Assembly: GCA_003151595.1 (NCBI GenBank)
Contig: PLXW01000016.1
Coordinates: forward strand, 1-48,562
Source of the DNA: Myxococcales bacterium
Lineage (GTDB): Bacteria > Myxococcota > Polyangia > Polyangiales > Polyangiaceae
Length of the DNA: 48,562 nt
Direction: 5' to 3'
The notes beneath the pieces are model-generated. The model did not search any database. It had not been told where the DNA came from and was given only the letters and a program-made list of their open reading frames with translations. This document shows, in pieces, positions 40,654 to 48,562 of the stretch. A program made the translations under genes and the position numbers. Positions within the stretch are counted from its first letter, which is position 1, and every line of letters starts with the position of its first letter.

Positions 40654-41189
40654 CCGAGCGTGCCCAGCGAAACGACGCGTGCGAAGCCCCTCGTCATCTC
40701 GTCGAGCTTCGTCGCGCAGTCGGGCGTGAGCTCGTAGCCGCCGTCGCGCGAGACGATCGCGTTCTCGAGGATCACGTACGCCGGCGCCACGTGCGCCGCG
40801 CCCAGCGTCATCAGCACGGGGCGAAGCGCGTAGTCGATCGCCAGCACGTGCGCCGACGCGCCGCCGGTCGCGATCACGAGCACGGACTTTCCGGCGAACG
40901 CGAACTGCGGGAGCAGATCGAGGAACACCTTGAGCACGCCGGAGAACGACGCCTTGTAGATCGGCGTCGCCACCACGATCGCATCGGCCAGCTCGACGGC
41001 CGCCACCGCCGCCGCGATCTCCGGCGAATTCACGTGCGCCCGCACGAGATCCTCCGCCGGGAGCTCGCGCACGACGATGCTCGTGACGTCATGCCCGGCG
41101 CGCGTGAGCCAATCGCTCACGTGCGCCGCGGCGTGCGCCGTTCGCGAGGGAGAAGACGGGCTGCCTACGAGGATCGCGATCTTCGCCAT
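40650..41189 (-). CDS. NAD(P)H-dependent FMN reductase (SsuE/ArsH-like)
   Basis: A flavodoxin-fold reductase of 179 residues. The N-terminal flavin-phosphate loop is IAILVGSPSSPSRTAHAAAH. AIVVATPIYKASFSGVLKVF, then LDLLPQFAFAGKSVLVIATG and GGASAHVLAIDYALRPVLMT complete the SsuE signature (the latter two with the ring-binding region). It reduces FMN with NADPH for a partner monooxygenase or gives electrons to a metal centre. In E. coli SsuE works with SsuD, but no monooxygenase gene is adjacent here. The next two genes downstream encode an SGNH hydrolase and a di-iron-like protein. An electron supply for the latter is an attractive inference. ATG 41189, 18 bases after the M3 peptidase gene. 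Confidence 0.92.
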   Translation of the reverse strand: MAKIAILVGSPSSPSRTAHAAAHVSDWLTRAGHDVTSIVVRELPAEDLVRAHVNSPEIAAAVAAVELADAIVVATPIYKASFSGVLKVFLDLLPQFAFAGKSVLVIATGGASAHVLAIDYALRPVLMTLGAAHVAPAYVILENAIVSRDGGYELTPDCATKLDEMTRGFARVVSLGTLG

Positions 41190-41207
41190 CGCCCGAGCAC
41201 TACAGCC

Positions 41208-43325
41208 TCAGTCCTGCCCCTTCAAGAACGCCACGTACGCCTGCTCGTTCGGCTCGCGACCGAGGAAGTGCGCGACCATCGTGCGCTCGTCCTCGCCGCC
41301 GCCCTTCGAGAGCACGTCGTCACGCCATGCGCGCGCGGTCGTCGTGTTGAGCATGCCGTCCTTCTTGAACCGCGTGAGCACGTCGCGCGAGAGCGAGAGC
41401 GCCCACTGGTAGCTGTAGTAGCCGGCGTCGTACCCGATGAGGTGACCGAACGACGACTGGAAGTGCGTGCCCGGCACGTACGCGAACGGATCGTTCGCCT
41501 TCTGCACCTCTTCGAGCACCTTCGTCGTGTCGAAGCCCGGCGTGCGCGAGTGGTATTCGAAGTCGATCGACGCGAGGAACAGCTGCCGCTGCGTCGCCAG
41601 AGCGCGGCCGAACGCGCGCGATTTGGTCATCGACGCGAACAGCGCGTCGGGGATCTTCGCGCCCGTCGCGTAGTGCTTGGCGAAGCGGTCGAGCACGTCC
41701 TTGTTCCAGGCCCACTCCTCGAACATCTGCGACGGCGCTTCGACGAAGTCCTGCACCGTGTTCGCGCCCGAGTACGTCGCGAGGTCCGAGCGCGTGAGCA
41801 CGTGGTGAAGCACGTGACCGAACTCGTGGAAGAACGTGACCACGTCGCCGTGCTCCATCAGCGCAGGCGGCGCGCCCGGCGCGGCCGGCGGCGGGAAGTT
41901 GCACTCGAGCACCGCGGCCGGGAGCTGGTAGCTGCCGTCGGCGAGGCGCTTGGCCGAGCGAATCGGGAACATCGCCGCGTGCTTGAACTTGTCCGGGCGG
42001 GGCTGGAGGTCGAGGTAGAACTTCCCGATCAGCTTCCCCTCCGAATAGACCTCGTACGCGGTCACATCGGCGTGCCACGCCTCGGCCTGCACCTGCTTGT
42101 ATTCGATGCCGTACATCTGCGACGTCACGTCGAGCAGACCCTTGGTGACCGCGCCGACCTCGAAGTAGTTCGACAGCTCTTTCGAGTCGAACTTGTACTT
42201 CTTGTTCTGCAGGCGATCGGCCAGGTAGACGCGGTCCGACGGCGGGATCGGGTCGGTCGCCTTGCCGCCGAGCGCGACGTGCTCCTTCACGAACTCCGCG
42301 AACTCCGCCTTCGCCGGCTCGCGAACCGCGTCGCGCACGTGCGCGAGGAAAGTGTTCACCGTCGCCGCCGTCTTCGCCATGCGCGGCTCGACCTGGTAGT
42401 CGGCCCACGTCGCGTACCCGAGGAGCTTCGCCTTGTCGCTTCGCAGCTGGATGATCCGCTCCAGGAGCTTCACGTTCTCGACGCCGCCGCGGTTGGTGAA
42501 CAGCGTGTAGAGCTCGAGCGCCGCCTTGCGATCCTTCGCGTACGTCGCGAACGGGAAGTAGTCCGGGTAGTCCGTCGAGATCGAGACCTTGCCGTCCTTG
42601 ACCGGGTGCTTCGCGATGTAGTCGGCCGGGAGCCCGTCGAGCTGCTTCGGATCGAGCGCGAGGTGCGCCGTCGACGACGCGATGTTCGTCTCGAACTTCT
42701 GACCGATCTCGGTGATCTCTTTGTTGAGCGCGCGGAGCTTGGTCTGATCCGCATCCGACAGCTCGATGCCGTTGCGACGGAAGTCGCGGAGCGTGTCGCT
42801 GAGCAAACGCGCGCGCTCGCCTTCGAGCTTCTCGCCCTTCGCGGCATACCCCTTCAGCACCGACGCGAGCTTCGCGTCGAGGTAGAGCCCGGTCGTGACC
42901 TGCTCGCTCTTCGGCTGGCACTCCTTGGCGGCGTCGCGAACGGCCTTGTCCGGATGCGCGACCGCCATCAAGTACGGGAACTGCCCCGCGTCCGAGATCT
43001 CGGCGGCCACGTCGTCGAAGCGACCGATCGTGTTCGCGTACGTGAGTTGATCCGCCGGCGCGCCCGCGCGTGATCGAATCTCTTCCAGGATGCCCTTCGC
43101 GTTCGCGAGGTGATCGTCGCAGATGGCGCGCACGCCGTCGGTGGTGAGGCCGGTCGCAACCGGGTCGAAGCTCTTCGTCATGATGGGCGCCATCGTAGTC
43201 GAGGACTGCGGCGCGACGGCGGCCGTCGGCGTCGTGATCGACTGAGGCGTTTGCGGCGGCGTGGCGGTGGCGCACGCGGCGAGGACGAAAGCGATCGGGG
43301 CGAGGAACGATGCCGGTCTCTGCAT
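41208..43325 (-). CDS. M3-family zinc metallopeptidase lipoprotein (thimet oligopeptidase-like)
   Basis: A 705-residue peptidase with a lipoprotein signal (SFLAPIAFVLAAC, Cys18), so it acts at the outside of the inner membrane or at the outer membrane. The catalytic motif is TFFHEFGHVLHHVL (HExGH, about residue 497), with the third ligand Glu in the following VEAPSQMFEEWAWNKDVLDR. Other family stretches are YFPFATYAKDRKAALELYTL, YATWADYQVEPRMAKTAATV and GHLIGYDAGYYSYQWALSLS. The length is typical of M3A oligopeptidases, which cut short peptides of about 5-20 residues. ATG 43325. It may be the first gene of the minus-strand run that continues with the FMN reductase, but its function does not obviously fit the later genes. 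Confidence 0.94.
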   Translation of the reverse strand: MQRPASFLAPIAFVLAACATATPPQTPQSITTPTAAVAPQSSTTMAPIMTKSFDPVATGLTTDGVRAICDDHLANAKGILEEIRSRAGAPADQLTYANTIGRFDDVAAEISDAGQFPYLMAVAHPDKAVRDAAKECQPKSEQVTTGLYLDAKLASVLKGYAAKGEKLEGERARLLSDTLRDFRRNGIELSDADQTKLRALNKEITEIGQKFETNIASSTAHLALDPKQLDGLPADYIAKHPVKDGKVSISTDYPDYFPFATYAKDRKAALELYTLFTNRGGVENVKLLERIIQLRSDKAKLLGYATWADYQVEPRMAKTAATVNTFLAHVRDAVREPAKAEFAEFVKEHVALGGKATDPIPPSDRVYLADRLQNKKYKFDSKELSNYFEVGAVTKGLLDVTSQMYGIEYKQVQAEAWHADVTAYEVYSEGKLIGKFYLDLQPRPDKFKHAAMFPIRSAKRLADGSYQLPAAVLECNFPPPAAPGAPPALMEHGDVVTFFHEFGHVLHHVLTRSDLATYSGANTVQDFVEAPSQMFEEWAWNKDVLDRFAKHYATGAKIPDALFASMTKSRAFGRALATQRQLFLASIDFEYHSRTPGFDTTKVLEEVQKANDPFAYVPGTHFQSSFGHLIGYDAGYYSYQWALSLSRDVLTRFKKDGMLNTTTARAWRDDVLSKGGGEDERTMVAHFLGREPNEQAYVAFLKGQD

Positions 43326-43381
43326 GGAGCGCTTCTTAGCAAGCTTCGCTCTGCCGCGCTCGGCCTCCGCGTGTTAAAGCG

Positions 43382-45346
43382 ATGTCTCCGATGGAACCCC
43401 AAAAGACTGAACGGAAGACCCCGCGTGAGCTCCTCGTCGCGCAGGGATTGATGAGTGACGACGTCGTCGCGGTGAAGGCCGGCGGAAAGATCGTCGACCT
43501 CCACACGCCGATCGATCCCAAGACCGGGATCACGCCCATCAAGGCCACCGACCCCGAGGGGCTCTCCGTCATTCGCCACTCCGCCGCGCACGTCATGGCC
43601 GACGCAGTGCAGCGCATGTTCCCCGGCACGAAGGTCACCATCGGCCCCGCGATCGAAGACGGCTTCTATTACGACTTCGAAAAGCCGGGCGGCGGCTTCA
43701 CCGAGGAGGACCTTCGCAAGATCGAAGGGAACATGTCGGTCATCGCGAAGTTCAACACGCCCTTCCGCAGGGAGGTCGTGTCGCGCGAAGAGGCGATCCA
43801 GACCTTCGAGAAGATGGGCGAGCACTTCAAGGTCGAGATCATCAAGTCGATCCCCGAAGGCGAAGAGGTCTCGATCTATCGCCACGGCGCGAACGACTAC
43901 TCGTGGTTCGACGTCTGCGAAGGCCCGCACGTGCCGAGCACCGGCTTTCTCAAAGCGGTGAAGCTCACGCACGTGGCCGGCGCGTACTGGCGCGGCGACG
44001 AGCGCAACCCGATGCTCCAGCGCATCTACGGCACCGCGTTCGCGACGAAGGAAGATCTCGCCGAGCACCTGCGGCTCATCGAAGAAGCGAAGCTGCGCGA
44101 CCACCGGAAGCTCGGCAAGGAGCTCGACCTCTTCCTCTTCAACGAGGTCGCCCCCGCGATGCCGTTCTTCTTGCCGAAGGGCGCCTACGTCTACAACCGG
44201 ATGGTCCAGTACCTCCGCGATCTCTACGACGCCGAAGGGTACGAAGAGGTCATCACGCCGCAGCTGTTCGACCCGTCGCTGTTCCGCACGAGCGGTCACC
44301 TCGGCAACTACAACGAGAACATGTACCGCGTGTGGACCGAGGACCTCATGGAGGACGCGGTCGCGGCGCAGCCCAGCAGCAAAGAGCTGCTCGGCGATCT
44401 CCAGCAGCGCGCGCTCGGCATCAAGCCGATGAACTGCCCGAGCCACTGCATCATCTTCGGATCACGCAAGCGCAGCTACCGCGAGCTCCCGTGGCGCATG
44501 GCCGACTTCGGTCGGCTGCATCGCTACGAGCGCGGCGGCGTCGTGCACGGGCTCGCGCGCGTGCGTTCGTTCGCGCAGGACGACGGTCACATCTTCTGCA
44601 CCGAGGCGCAGGTCGCCGGCGAGATCGCGAAGTTCATGGGGTTCTTCAACTCCGTCTACAAGGCGTTCACGTTCACCTCGATCGACGTGAAGCTCGCCAC
44701 GCGCCCCGACAAGCGCATCGGCAGCGACGAGCTGTGGGATCGCGCCGAGCGCGCATTGGCCGACGGCCTCGATCAGGCGGGGCTCAAGTTCGAGTACCTG
44801 CCGGGCGAAGGCGCGTTCTACGGACCGAAGATCGAGTTCCACGTGAAGGACGCGCTCAAGCGCTCGTGGCAGCTCGGCACGATGCAGTACGACCCGAACC
44901 TGCCGGAGCGCTTCGACCTCACGTACATCGGCGACGACGGCAAGGAGCACCGCCCGGTGATGCTCCACCGCGCGATCCTGGGGTCGCTCGAGCGCTTCTT
45001 CAGCGTGTACCTCGAGCACTGCGCCGGGAACTTCCCGACGTGGATCGCGCCGCGTCAGGCGATCGTGCTGACCGTGAGCGAGAAGGTCGACGAGTACGCC
45101 TACAAGGTGAAGGCGGAGCTCGCGGCGAAGGGCGTGCGCGTCGACATCGATGCCAGCGCAGACAAGCTGGGCGCGAAGATCCGGAACGCGCGGCTCGCGC
45201 GGTATCCGTACCTCTGCGTCGTGGGGGCGAAGGAAGCCGAAGCGGGGACGCTGGGCGTGCGGTCGCGCGAGCGGGGCGAGCTGGGGGCCATCCCGGTGGC
45301 GCAGCTGATCGCGACGATCGTGGAAGAGAGCAAAGCGCCGGGGTGA
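43382..45346 (+). CDS. thrS: Threonyl-tRNA synthetase
   Basis: A cytosolic class II synthetase of 654 residues. It contains an N-terminal TGS-like region, the N2 editing domain (HSAAHVMADAVQRMFPG with HxxxH, and FDVCEGPHVPST with CxxxH), the catalytic core with KPMNCPSHCIIF (zinc Cys), the motif-2 region RYERGGVVHGLARVRSFAQD with DGHIF (zinc His), PVMLHRAILGSLERF (zinc His, motif 3) and the anticodon-binding domain (DIDASADKLGAKIRNARLAR, PYLCVVGAKEAE). An insertion of about 20 residues (DLMEDAVAAQPSSKELLGDL) lies just before the zinc Cys compared with E. coli ThrS. ATG 43382 or 43391 is possible. It is divergent from the M3 peptidase (56 bases apart) and 36 bases before ppc. Confidence 0.97.
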   Translation: MSPMEPQKTERKTPRELLVAQGLMSDDVVAVKAGGKIVDLHTPIDPKTGITPIKATDPEGLSVIRHSAAHVMADAVQRMFPGTKVTIGPAIEDGFYYDFEKPGGGFTEEDLRKIEGNMSVIAKFNTPFRREVVSREEAIQTFEKMGEHFKVEIIKSIPEGEEVSIYRHGANDYSWFDVCEGPHVPSTGFLKAVKLTHVAGAYWRGDERNPMLQRIYGTAFATKEDLAEHLRLIEEAKLRDHRKLGKELDLFLFNEVAPAMPFFLPKGAYVYNRMVQYLRDLYDAEGYEEVITPQLFDPSLFRTSGHLGNYNENMYRVWTEDLMEDAVAAQPSSKELLGDLQQRALGIKPMNCPSHCIIFGSRKRSYRELPWRMADFGRLHRYERGGVVHGLARVRSFAQDDGHIFCTEAQVAGEIAKFMGFFNSVYKAFTFTSIDVKLATRPDKRIGSDELWDRAERALADGLDQAGLKFEYLPGEGAFYGPKIEFHVKDALKRSWQLGTMQYDPNLPERFDLTYIGDDGKEHRPVMLHRAILGSLERFFSVYLEHCAGNFPTWIAPRQAIVLTVSEKVDEYAYKVKAELAAKGVRVDIDASADKLGAKIRNARLARYPYLCVVGAKEAEAGTLGVRSRERGELGAIPVAQLIATIVEESKAPG

Positions 45347-45382
45347 CGGTCCGCTGACTCGGGGGGTAACGTTCGCGCCACG

Positions 45383-48136
45383 ATGTCGAACGACCCCACC
45401 GAGCCTCTCCGTCGCGACGTCTCCGCGCTCGGGCGCATCCTCGGCGAGGCGCTGATCGAGCAGGAGGGGCGCGCGTTCTTCGATCTCGAAGAGCGCATTC
45501 GCGCGATCTCGAAAGAGCGGCGCGCGAGCTCGCATCGCGAAGCGGCGACCGAGGCCTTGCGCGCGGCGGTTCGTGCGCTCGATACGCCGACGGCCGAGCG
45601 GGTGGCGCGCGCGTTCGCGCACTACTTCCAGGCGGTGAACCTCGCCGAGCAGCACCACCGCGTTCGCCGATACGGGGACTATGCACGCGCCGGCGAGTCG
45701 CCGCTGGGGCCGCTCGCCGAGCTGGTGCCGGTGCTGGAGAAGACGTCGCGCGAGGACGCGCAGGCGCTGCTCGAAAGGGCGTGCGTGGAGCTCGTGTTCA
45801 CCGCGCACCCGACCGAAGCGCAGCGGCGCACCGTCCTCGACAAGCATCGCCGCATCGCGGACCTGCTCGCGGCGCTCGACGTTCCGAACGCCACGCCCGC
45901 CGAGTCGGAGGAGACCGCGCGAGCGCTGCGCGAAGAGATCACGCTCCTCTGGCAGACCGAGGAGATCCGGCGCGAGCGACCGCTCGTCGGCGACGAGGTG
46001 AAGAGCGTCCTCTTCTACCTGGAAGACGTGCTCCATCCGCTCGTGCCGCGCGTCTACGCGACGCTCGAGCGCGCGGTGAAGTCGGTCTACGGTGACGGCG
46101 TGCGCGTGCCGGCGCTGCTCCGCTTCGGGTCGTGGGTCGGCGCGGACATGGATGGGAACCCGAGCGTCACGCCCGAGATCGCGATCGACACGGCGTTCGC
46201 GCAAGCGGCGCGCGCGGTCACGTTGCACATGCGCGCGATCGATCAGCTCGGCGCGCGCCTCTCGCAGAGCTGGCGGCGCGCGGGGGTCACGAAGGAGCTG
46301 CTCGACTCGATCGCACACGACTACGCGCTTCACCCGGTGCTCGCGGCCACGTTGGAGCCGCGGCCGACCGACGAGCCGTACCGCCAGAAGCTGCGATGGA
46401 TCGTCGCGCGTCTCGCCGCGACGCGCGACGCGCTCGTTCGCGGACGAACCGGCGCGCCGACCGAGATGGGCGTTGGCTACGCGCGGGCCGAGGATCTGCG
46501 CGGCGACCTCGCGTTGATCGAGCGCTCGCTCGCTTCGAACCGCGGCGACCACGCGGGGCTCGCGGAGGTGCGCGCGGTCGCGCGTCAGGTCGAGGTTTTC
46601 GGGTTTCATCTGGCGAAGCTCGACGTGCGCGTGCCTGCCGCGTGGGTGCGCGACGCCGTGCGTGAGTCGCTGGGGATCGCCGCGCCGACGGGCGCAGGAT
46701 CCGAAGACGCGCCGATCGCGATCGACGCGCTCCACGCTGCGCTCCGCGACGACGCGCGCGCACCGTCCGCCAACAAAAGCCCCGGCATGCGCGCGCTCGA
46801 CGCCCTCGCCGCCATCCGTCGCCGCGTCTCTTCCTCGAGCGCCGAGTCCTTCATCCTCAGCATGACGCGCGGCCACGCCGACATGATCGCGGCGCTCGTC
46901 CTCGCGCGCGCCGTCGGCCTCTATCGACCCGAGGCTGGCGTGGCCGACGTCTCGATCGTCCCGCTCTTCGAGACGCTCGACGATCTCGAACGCTGCCCGC
47001 GCGAGCTCGCCGCCGCCGTCGCCGATCCGGCGTACGCCCGCTACCTCGATCTCCGCGGCCGCGCGCAGGAGGTCATGGTCGGCTACTCCGATTCGAACAA
47101 GGACGCCGGCATCCTCGCCTCGTCGTTCGCGCTGTACCGCGCGCAGCAAGGGATCGTGGAGCTCGAACGGCGCACGGGCATCGCGGTGAAGGTGTTCCAC
47201 GGGCGCGGCGGATCGATCGGTCGCGGCGGCGGTCCGTCACGTCGCGCGATCGAAGGGCTCCCTCCCGGATCGATCGACGGCCGCTTCAAGCTCACCGAGC
47301 AAGGCGAGGTGCTGGCGTGGAAGTACCTCCTCCCGCCGATCGCGCAGCGGAACCTCGAGCTCACGATCGGCGGCGTGCTCGGCGCGTCGCTCACCTGCAA
47401 GCTCCCGCAAGACGCCGCGACGCCCGACGCCATCGCCGAATACGAAGCGGCCTTCACGCGCGCCGCCGCCACGAGCCTCGAGGTCTATCGCGGCCTCGTT
47501 CACCACTCCGGCTTCGTCGCCTACTTCCAGCAATCGACCCCGCTCGACGAGATCGGCGCGCTCCCGCTCGGCTCACGCCCTTCGCGCCGCACGGGCGCCT
47601 CGTCGCTCGCCGACCTCCGCGCGATCCCGTGGGTGTTCGCCTGGAACCAATCGCGCCAGATGGTCCCTGGCTGGTTCGGCGCCGGCCGCGCGCTTCAAGA
47701 GCTGGTGCGCGAGCACGGAGTCCCGTTCGTTCGCCGCATGCGCGAGACGTGGCCCTTCTTCGCCACGACCCTCGACGCCGTCGCCGTCGCCCTGGCCACG
47801 ACCGATCTCCCGATCGCCGCGGAGTACGCCTCGCTCGTCGACGATCGCGCCCTCGCGCAGACTCTCTTCCGAACGATCGCGCTCGATCACGGACGCGCAG
47901 TGCGTGCGGTTCGCGCCATCGCGCGCCGCGACACGCTGCTCGCAGAGAGCTCGCCGCTGGCGCGATCGATCGAGCTGCGGAACCCGTACGTGGATCCGTT
48001 GAGCTTCGTGCAGATCGAGCTCCTGAGAAGGAAGCGCGCGATCGTGCGCGAGGGGGGAGCGGTGCCGCAGGATCTGCAGCGGGCGATCTTGCTGACCATC
48101 AACGGGATCGCTGCCGGGCTGCGGAACACGGGGTGA
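45383..48136 (+). CDS. ppc: Phosphoenolpyruvate carboxylase
   Basis: An enzyme of 917 residues that adds bicarbonate to phosphoenolpyruvate to give oxaloacetate and replenishes the citrate cycle. Catalytic segments are complete: VFTAHPTEAQRRTVLDKHRR (catalytic His near residue 141), LRFGSWVGADMDGNPSVTPE, VMVGYSDSNKDAGILASSFA, VFHGRGGSIGRGGGPSRRAI (the mobile Gly-rich loop), FKLTEQGEVLAWKY and the C-terminal LTINGIAAGLRNTG. It corresponds in length to bacterial enzymes (about 880-930). The N-terminal Ser phosphorylation site of plant enzymes is absent, as expected. ATG 45383, 36 bases after thrS, so the two may share a transcript. A tandem repeat follows its stop. Confidence 0.97.
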   Translation: MSNDPTEPLRRDVSALGRILGEALIEQEGRAFFDLEERIRAISKERRASSHREAATEALRAAVRALDTPTAERVARAFAHYFQAVNLAEQHHRVRRYGDYARAGESPLGPLAELVPVLEKTSREDAQALLERACVELVFTAHPTEAQRRTVLDKHRRIADLLAALDVPNATPAESEETARALREEITLLWQTEEIRRERPLVGDEVKSVLFYLEDVLHPLVPRVYATLERAVKSVYGDGVRVPALLRFGSWVGADMDGNPSVTPEIAIDTAFAQAARAVTLHMRAIDQLGARLSQSWRRAGVTKELLDSIAHDYALHPVLAATLEPRPTDEPYRQKLRWIVARLAATRDALVRGRTGAPTEMGVGYARAEDLRGDLALIERSLASNRGDHAGLAEVRAVARQVEVFGFHLAKLDVRVPAAWVRDAVRESLGIAAPTGAGSEDAPIAIDALHAALRDDARAPSANKSPGMRALDALAAIRRRVSSSSAESFILSMTRGHADMIAALVLARAVGLYRPEAGVADVSIVPLFETLDDLERCPRELAAAVADPAYARYLDLRGRAQEVMVGYSDSNKDAGILASSFALYRAQQGIVELERRTGIAVKVFHGRGGSIGRGGGPSRRAIEGLPPGSIDGRFKLTEQGEVLAWKYLLPPIAQRNLELTIGGVLGASLTCKLPQDAATPDAIAEYEAAFTRAAATSLEVYRGLVHHSGFVAYFQQSTPLDEIGALPLGSRPSRRTGASSLADLRAIPWVFAWNQSRQMVPGWFGAGRALQELVREHGVPFVRRMRETWPFFATTLDAVAVALATTDLPIAAEYASLVDDRALAQTLFRTIALDHGRAVRAVRAIARRDTLLAESSPLARSIELRNPYVDPLSFVQIELLRRKRAIVREGGAVPQDLQRAILLTINGIAAGLRNTG

Positions 48137-48562
48137 GGGCCGGCGCTCACGACCCTCGCGGCCTCGCACGCGATGACCGGACCATCGAAACTGCGTGGCG
48201 CGGGGTCGAAATTGCGTGATGTCCCTTCCGAAATTGCGTGGCGGCCTGTCGCAATTGCGTTGCGGCCCGTCGAAACTGCGTGGCTGGCCATCGAAATTGC
48301 GTGGCTGGCCATCAAAACTGCGTGGCTGGCCATCAAAATTGCGTGGCGCGATGTCGAGCGCGAGCCCGCCGTCATCGAGCTCGGTGCCCAAAGCATCGCG
48401 CGCGAGCCCCGTCGCTGCATGCTCGATGCGACGGGCGTCGAATCGGCTGCGCTCGACGTGAAATCCACGCCGCCAACAGGCAGTCGCCCTCTCTCCGGCG
48501 TCCTTCGCCCGACGTTTTGCGCCAGGCTCGGCGTCAGAGGCGTCGACTTCACTCCCCCCGCT
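48137..48562. other. Intergenic region after ppc, with tandem repeat, to window end
   Basis: I see no gene here. Open frames (48195-48461 plus; 47887-48552 minus) are driven by the repeat or are shadows of ppc. Bases 48137-48183 are unremarkable. 48184-48352 is a 21-bp tandem repeat. 48353-48562 has no recognisable feature and may belong to a gene that lies beyond the window. Confidence 0.6.
48184..48352. repeat. 21-bp tandem repeat, eight units
   Basis: Units with the consensus (a/g)tc(g/a)aaattgcgtggctggcc start about every 21 bases. The TGCG of each unit is at 48192, 48213, 48235, 48256, 48277, 48298, 48319 and 48340 (one interval is 22). The three central units, starting at about 48269, 48290 and 48311, are nearly identical (tggctggccatcraaactgcg type). 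The outer ones are more diverged. Confidence 0.92.

Noticed and set aside
48195..48461. Open frame with LRGWPSK heptad repeats after ppc
   Set aside because: The 21-bp repeat keeps frames open by itself. No ribosome-binding site and no signal of coding selection.
47887..48552. Minus-strand open frame from 48552 into ppc
   Set aside because: It overlaps ppc's conserved C-terminus antisense and has Ser/Arg-rich composition without motifs. Only a gene beginning beyond the window edge might change this.

Overview
The window reads as chromosomal DNA from a GC-rich, predatory-type delta-proteobacterium, most likely Myxococcota (order Polyangiales or a relative). This placement is inferred from gene style, not from a marker phylogeny. 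The pointers are very high GC with strong G/C bias at third codon positions, a membrane-anchored Ser/Thr kinase, many lipoproteins with Asp/Gly- or Cys-rich regions, a TPR protein with a Thr-Pro linker, a choice-of-anchor-L lipoprotein, and dense genes with GTGA/ATGA overlaps. No rRNA, tRNA, CRISPR array, IS element or phage gene was recognised.

Layout. 1-3.2 kb: the end of a receiver-domain protein, an AraC-type regulator, a NarL-type response regulator whose phospho-acceptor Asp is Glu, and two unknown proteins converging on a palindromic repeat. 3.3-6.5 kb: an FdhF/YdeP-type molybdopterin oxidoreductase translationally coupled to FdhD. 6.5-8.8 kb: GST, DGPF/YCII protein and ECF42-type sigma factor on the minus strand. 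9-12 kb: alpha/beta hydrolase coupled to a DUF255 (YyaL-like) protein. 12-15.6 kb: EmrB/EmrA-type efflux pump with a divergent MarR regulator. 15.6-17.5 kb: OprB-like porin and a small lipoprotein. 17.7-22.4 kb: a giant Cys-rich lipoprotein with about 20 modules, broken by a +1 frameshift. 22.5-23.6 kb: quinone-oxidoreductase-like enzyme.

23.7-29 kb is a minus-strand run: TetR regulator, an SDR fused in frame to a START lipid-binding domain, a 42-bp tandem repeat, an RRM protein, a DTW-domain enzyme with an extra C-terminal domain, a 33-residue Lys-rich protein and a cNMP-binding/DUF1003 membrane protein. 29.1-32.3 kb: a TPR protein, a Cys-rich lipoprotein and a Ser/Thr kinase, likely one operon. 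32.3-36.2 kb: a benzoate-CoA-ligase-like enzyme and an alpha/beta hydrolase that overlap head to head, then a choice-of-anchor-L lipoprotein.

36.6-43.3 kb is the most system-like region. On the minus strand, tightly packed, lie an M3 peptidase, an NAD(P)H:FMN reductase, a membrane SGNH hydrolase, a ferritin-like di-iron protein, a NodU/CmcH-type O-carbamoyltransferase and a DUF5989 membrane peptide. Five of these overlap or sit within about 30 bp of each other and may form a carbamoylation pathway. 43.4-48.1 kb holds the housekeeping genes thrS and ppc, followed by a 21-bp tandem repeat at the window's end.
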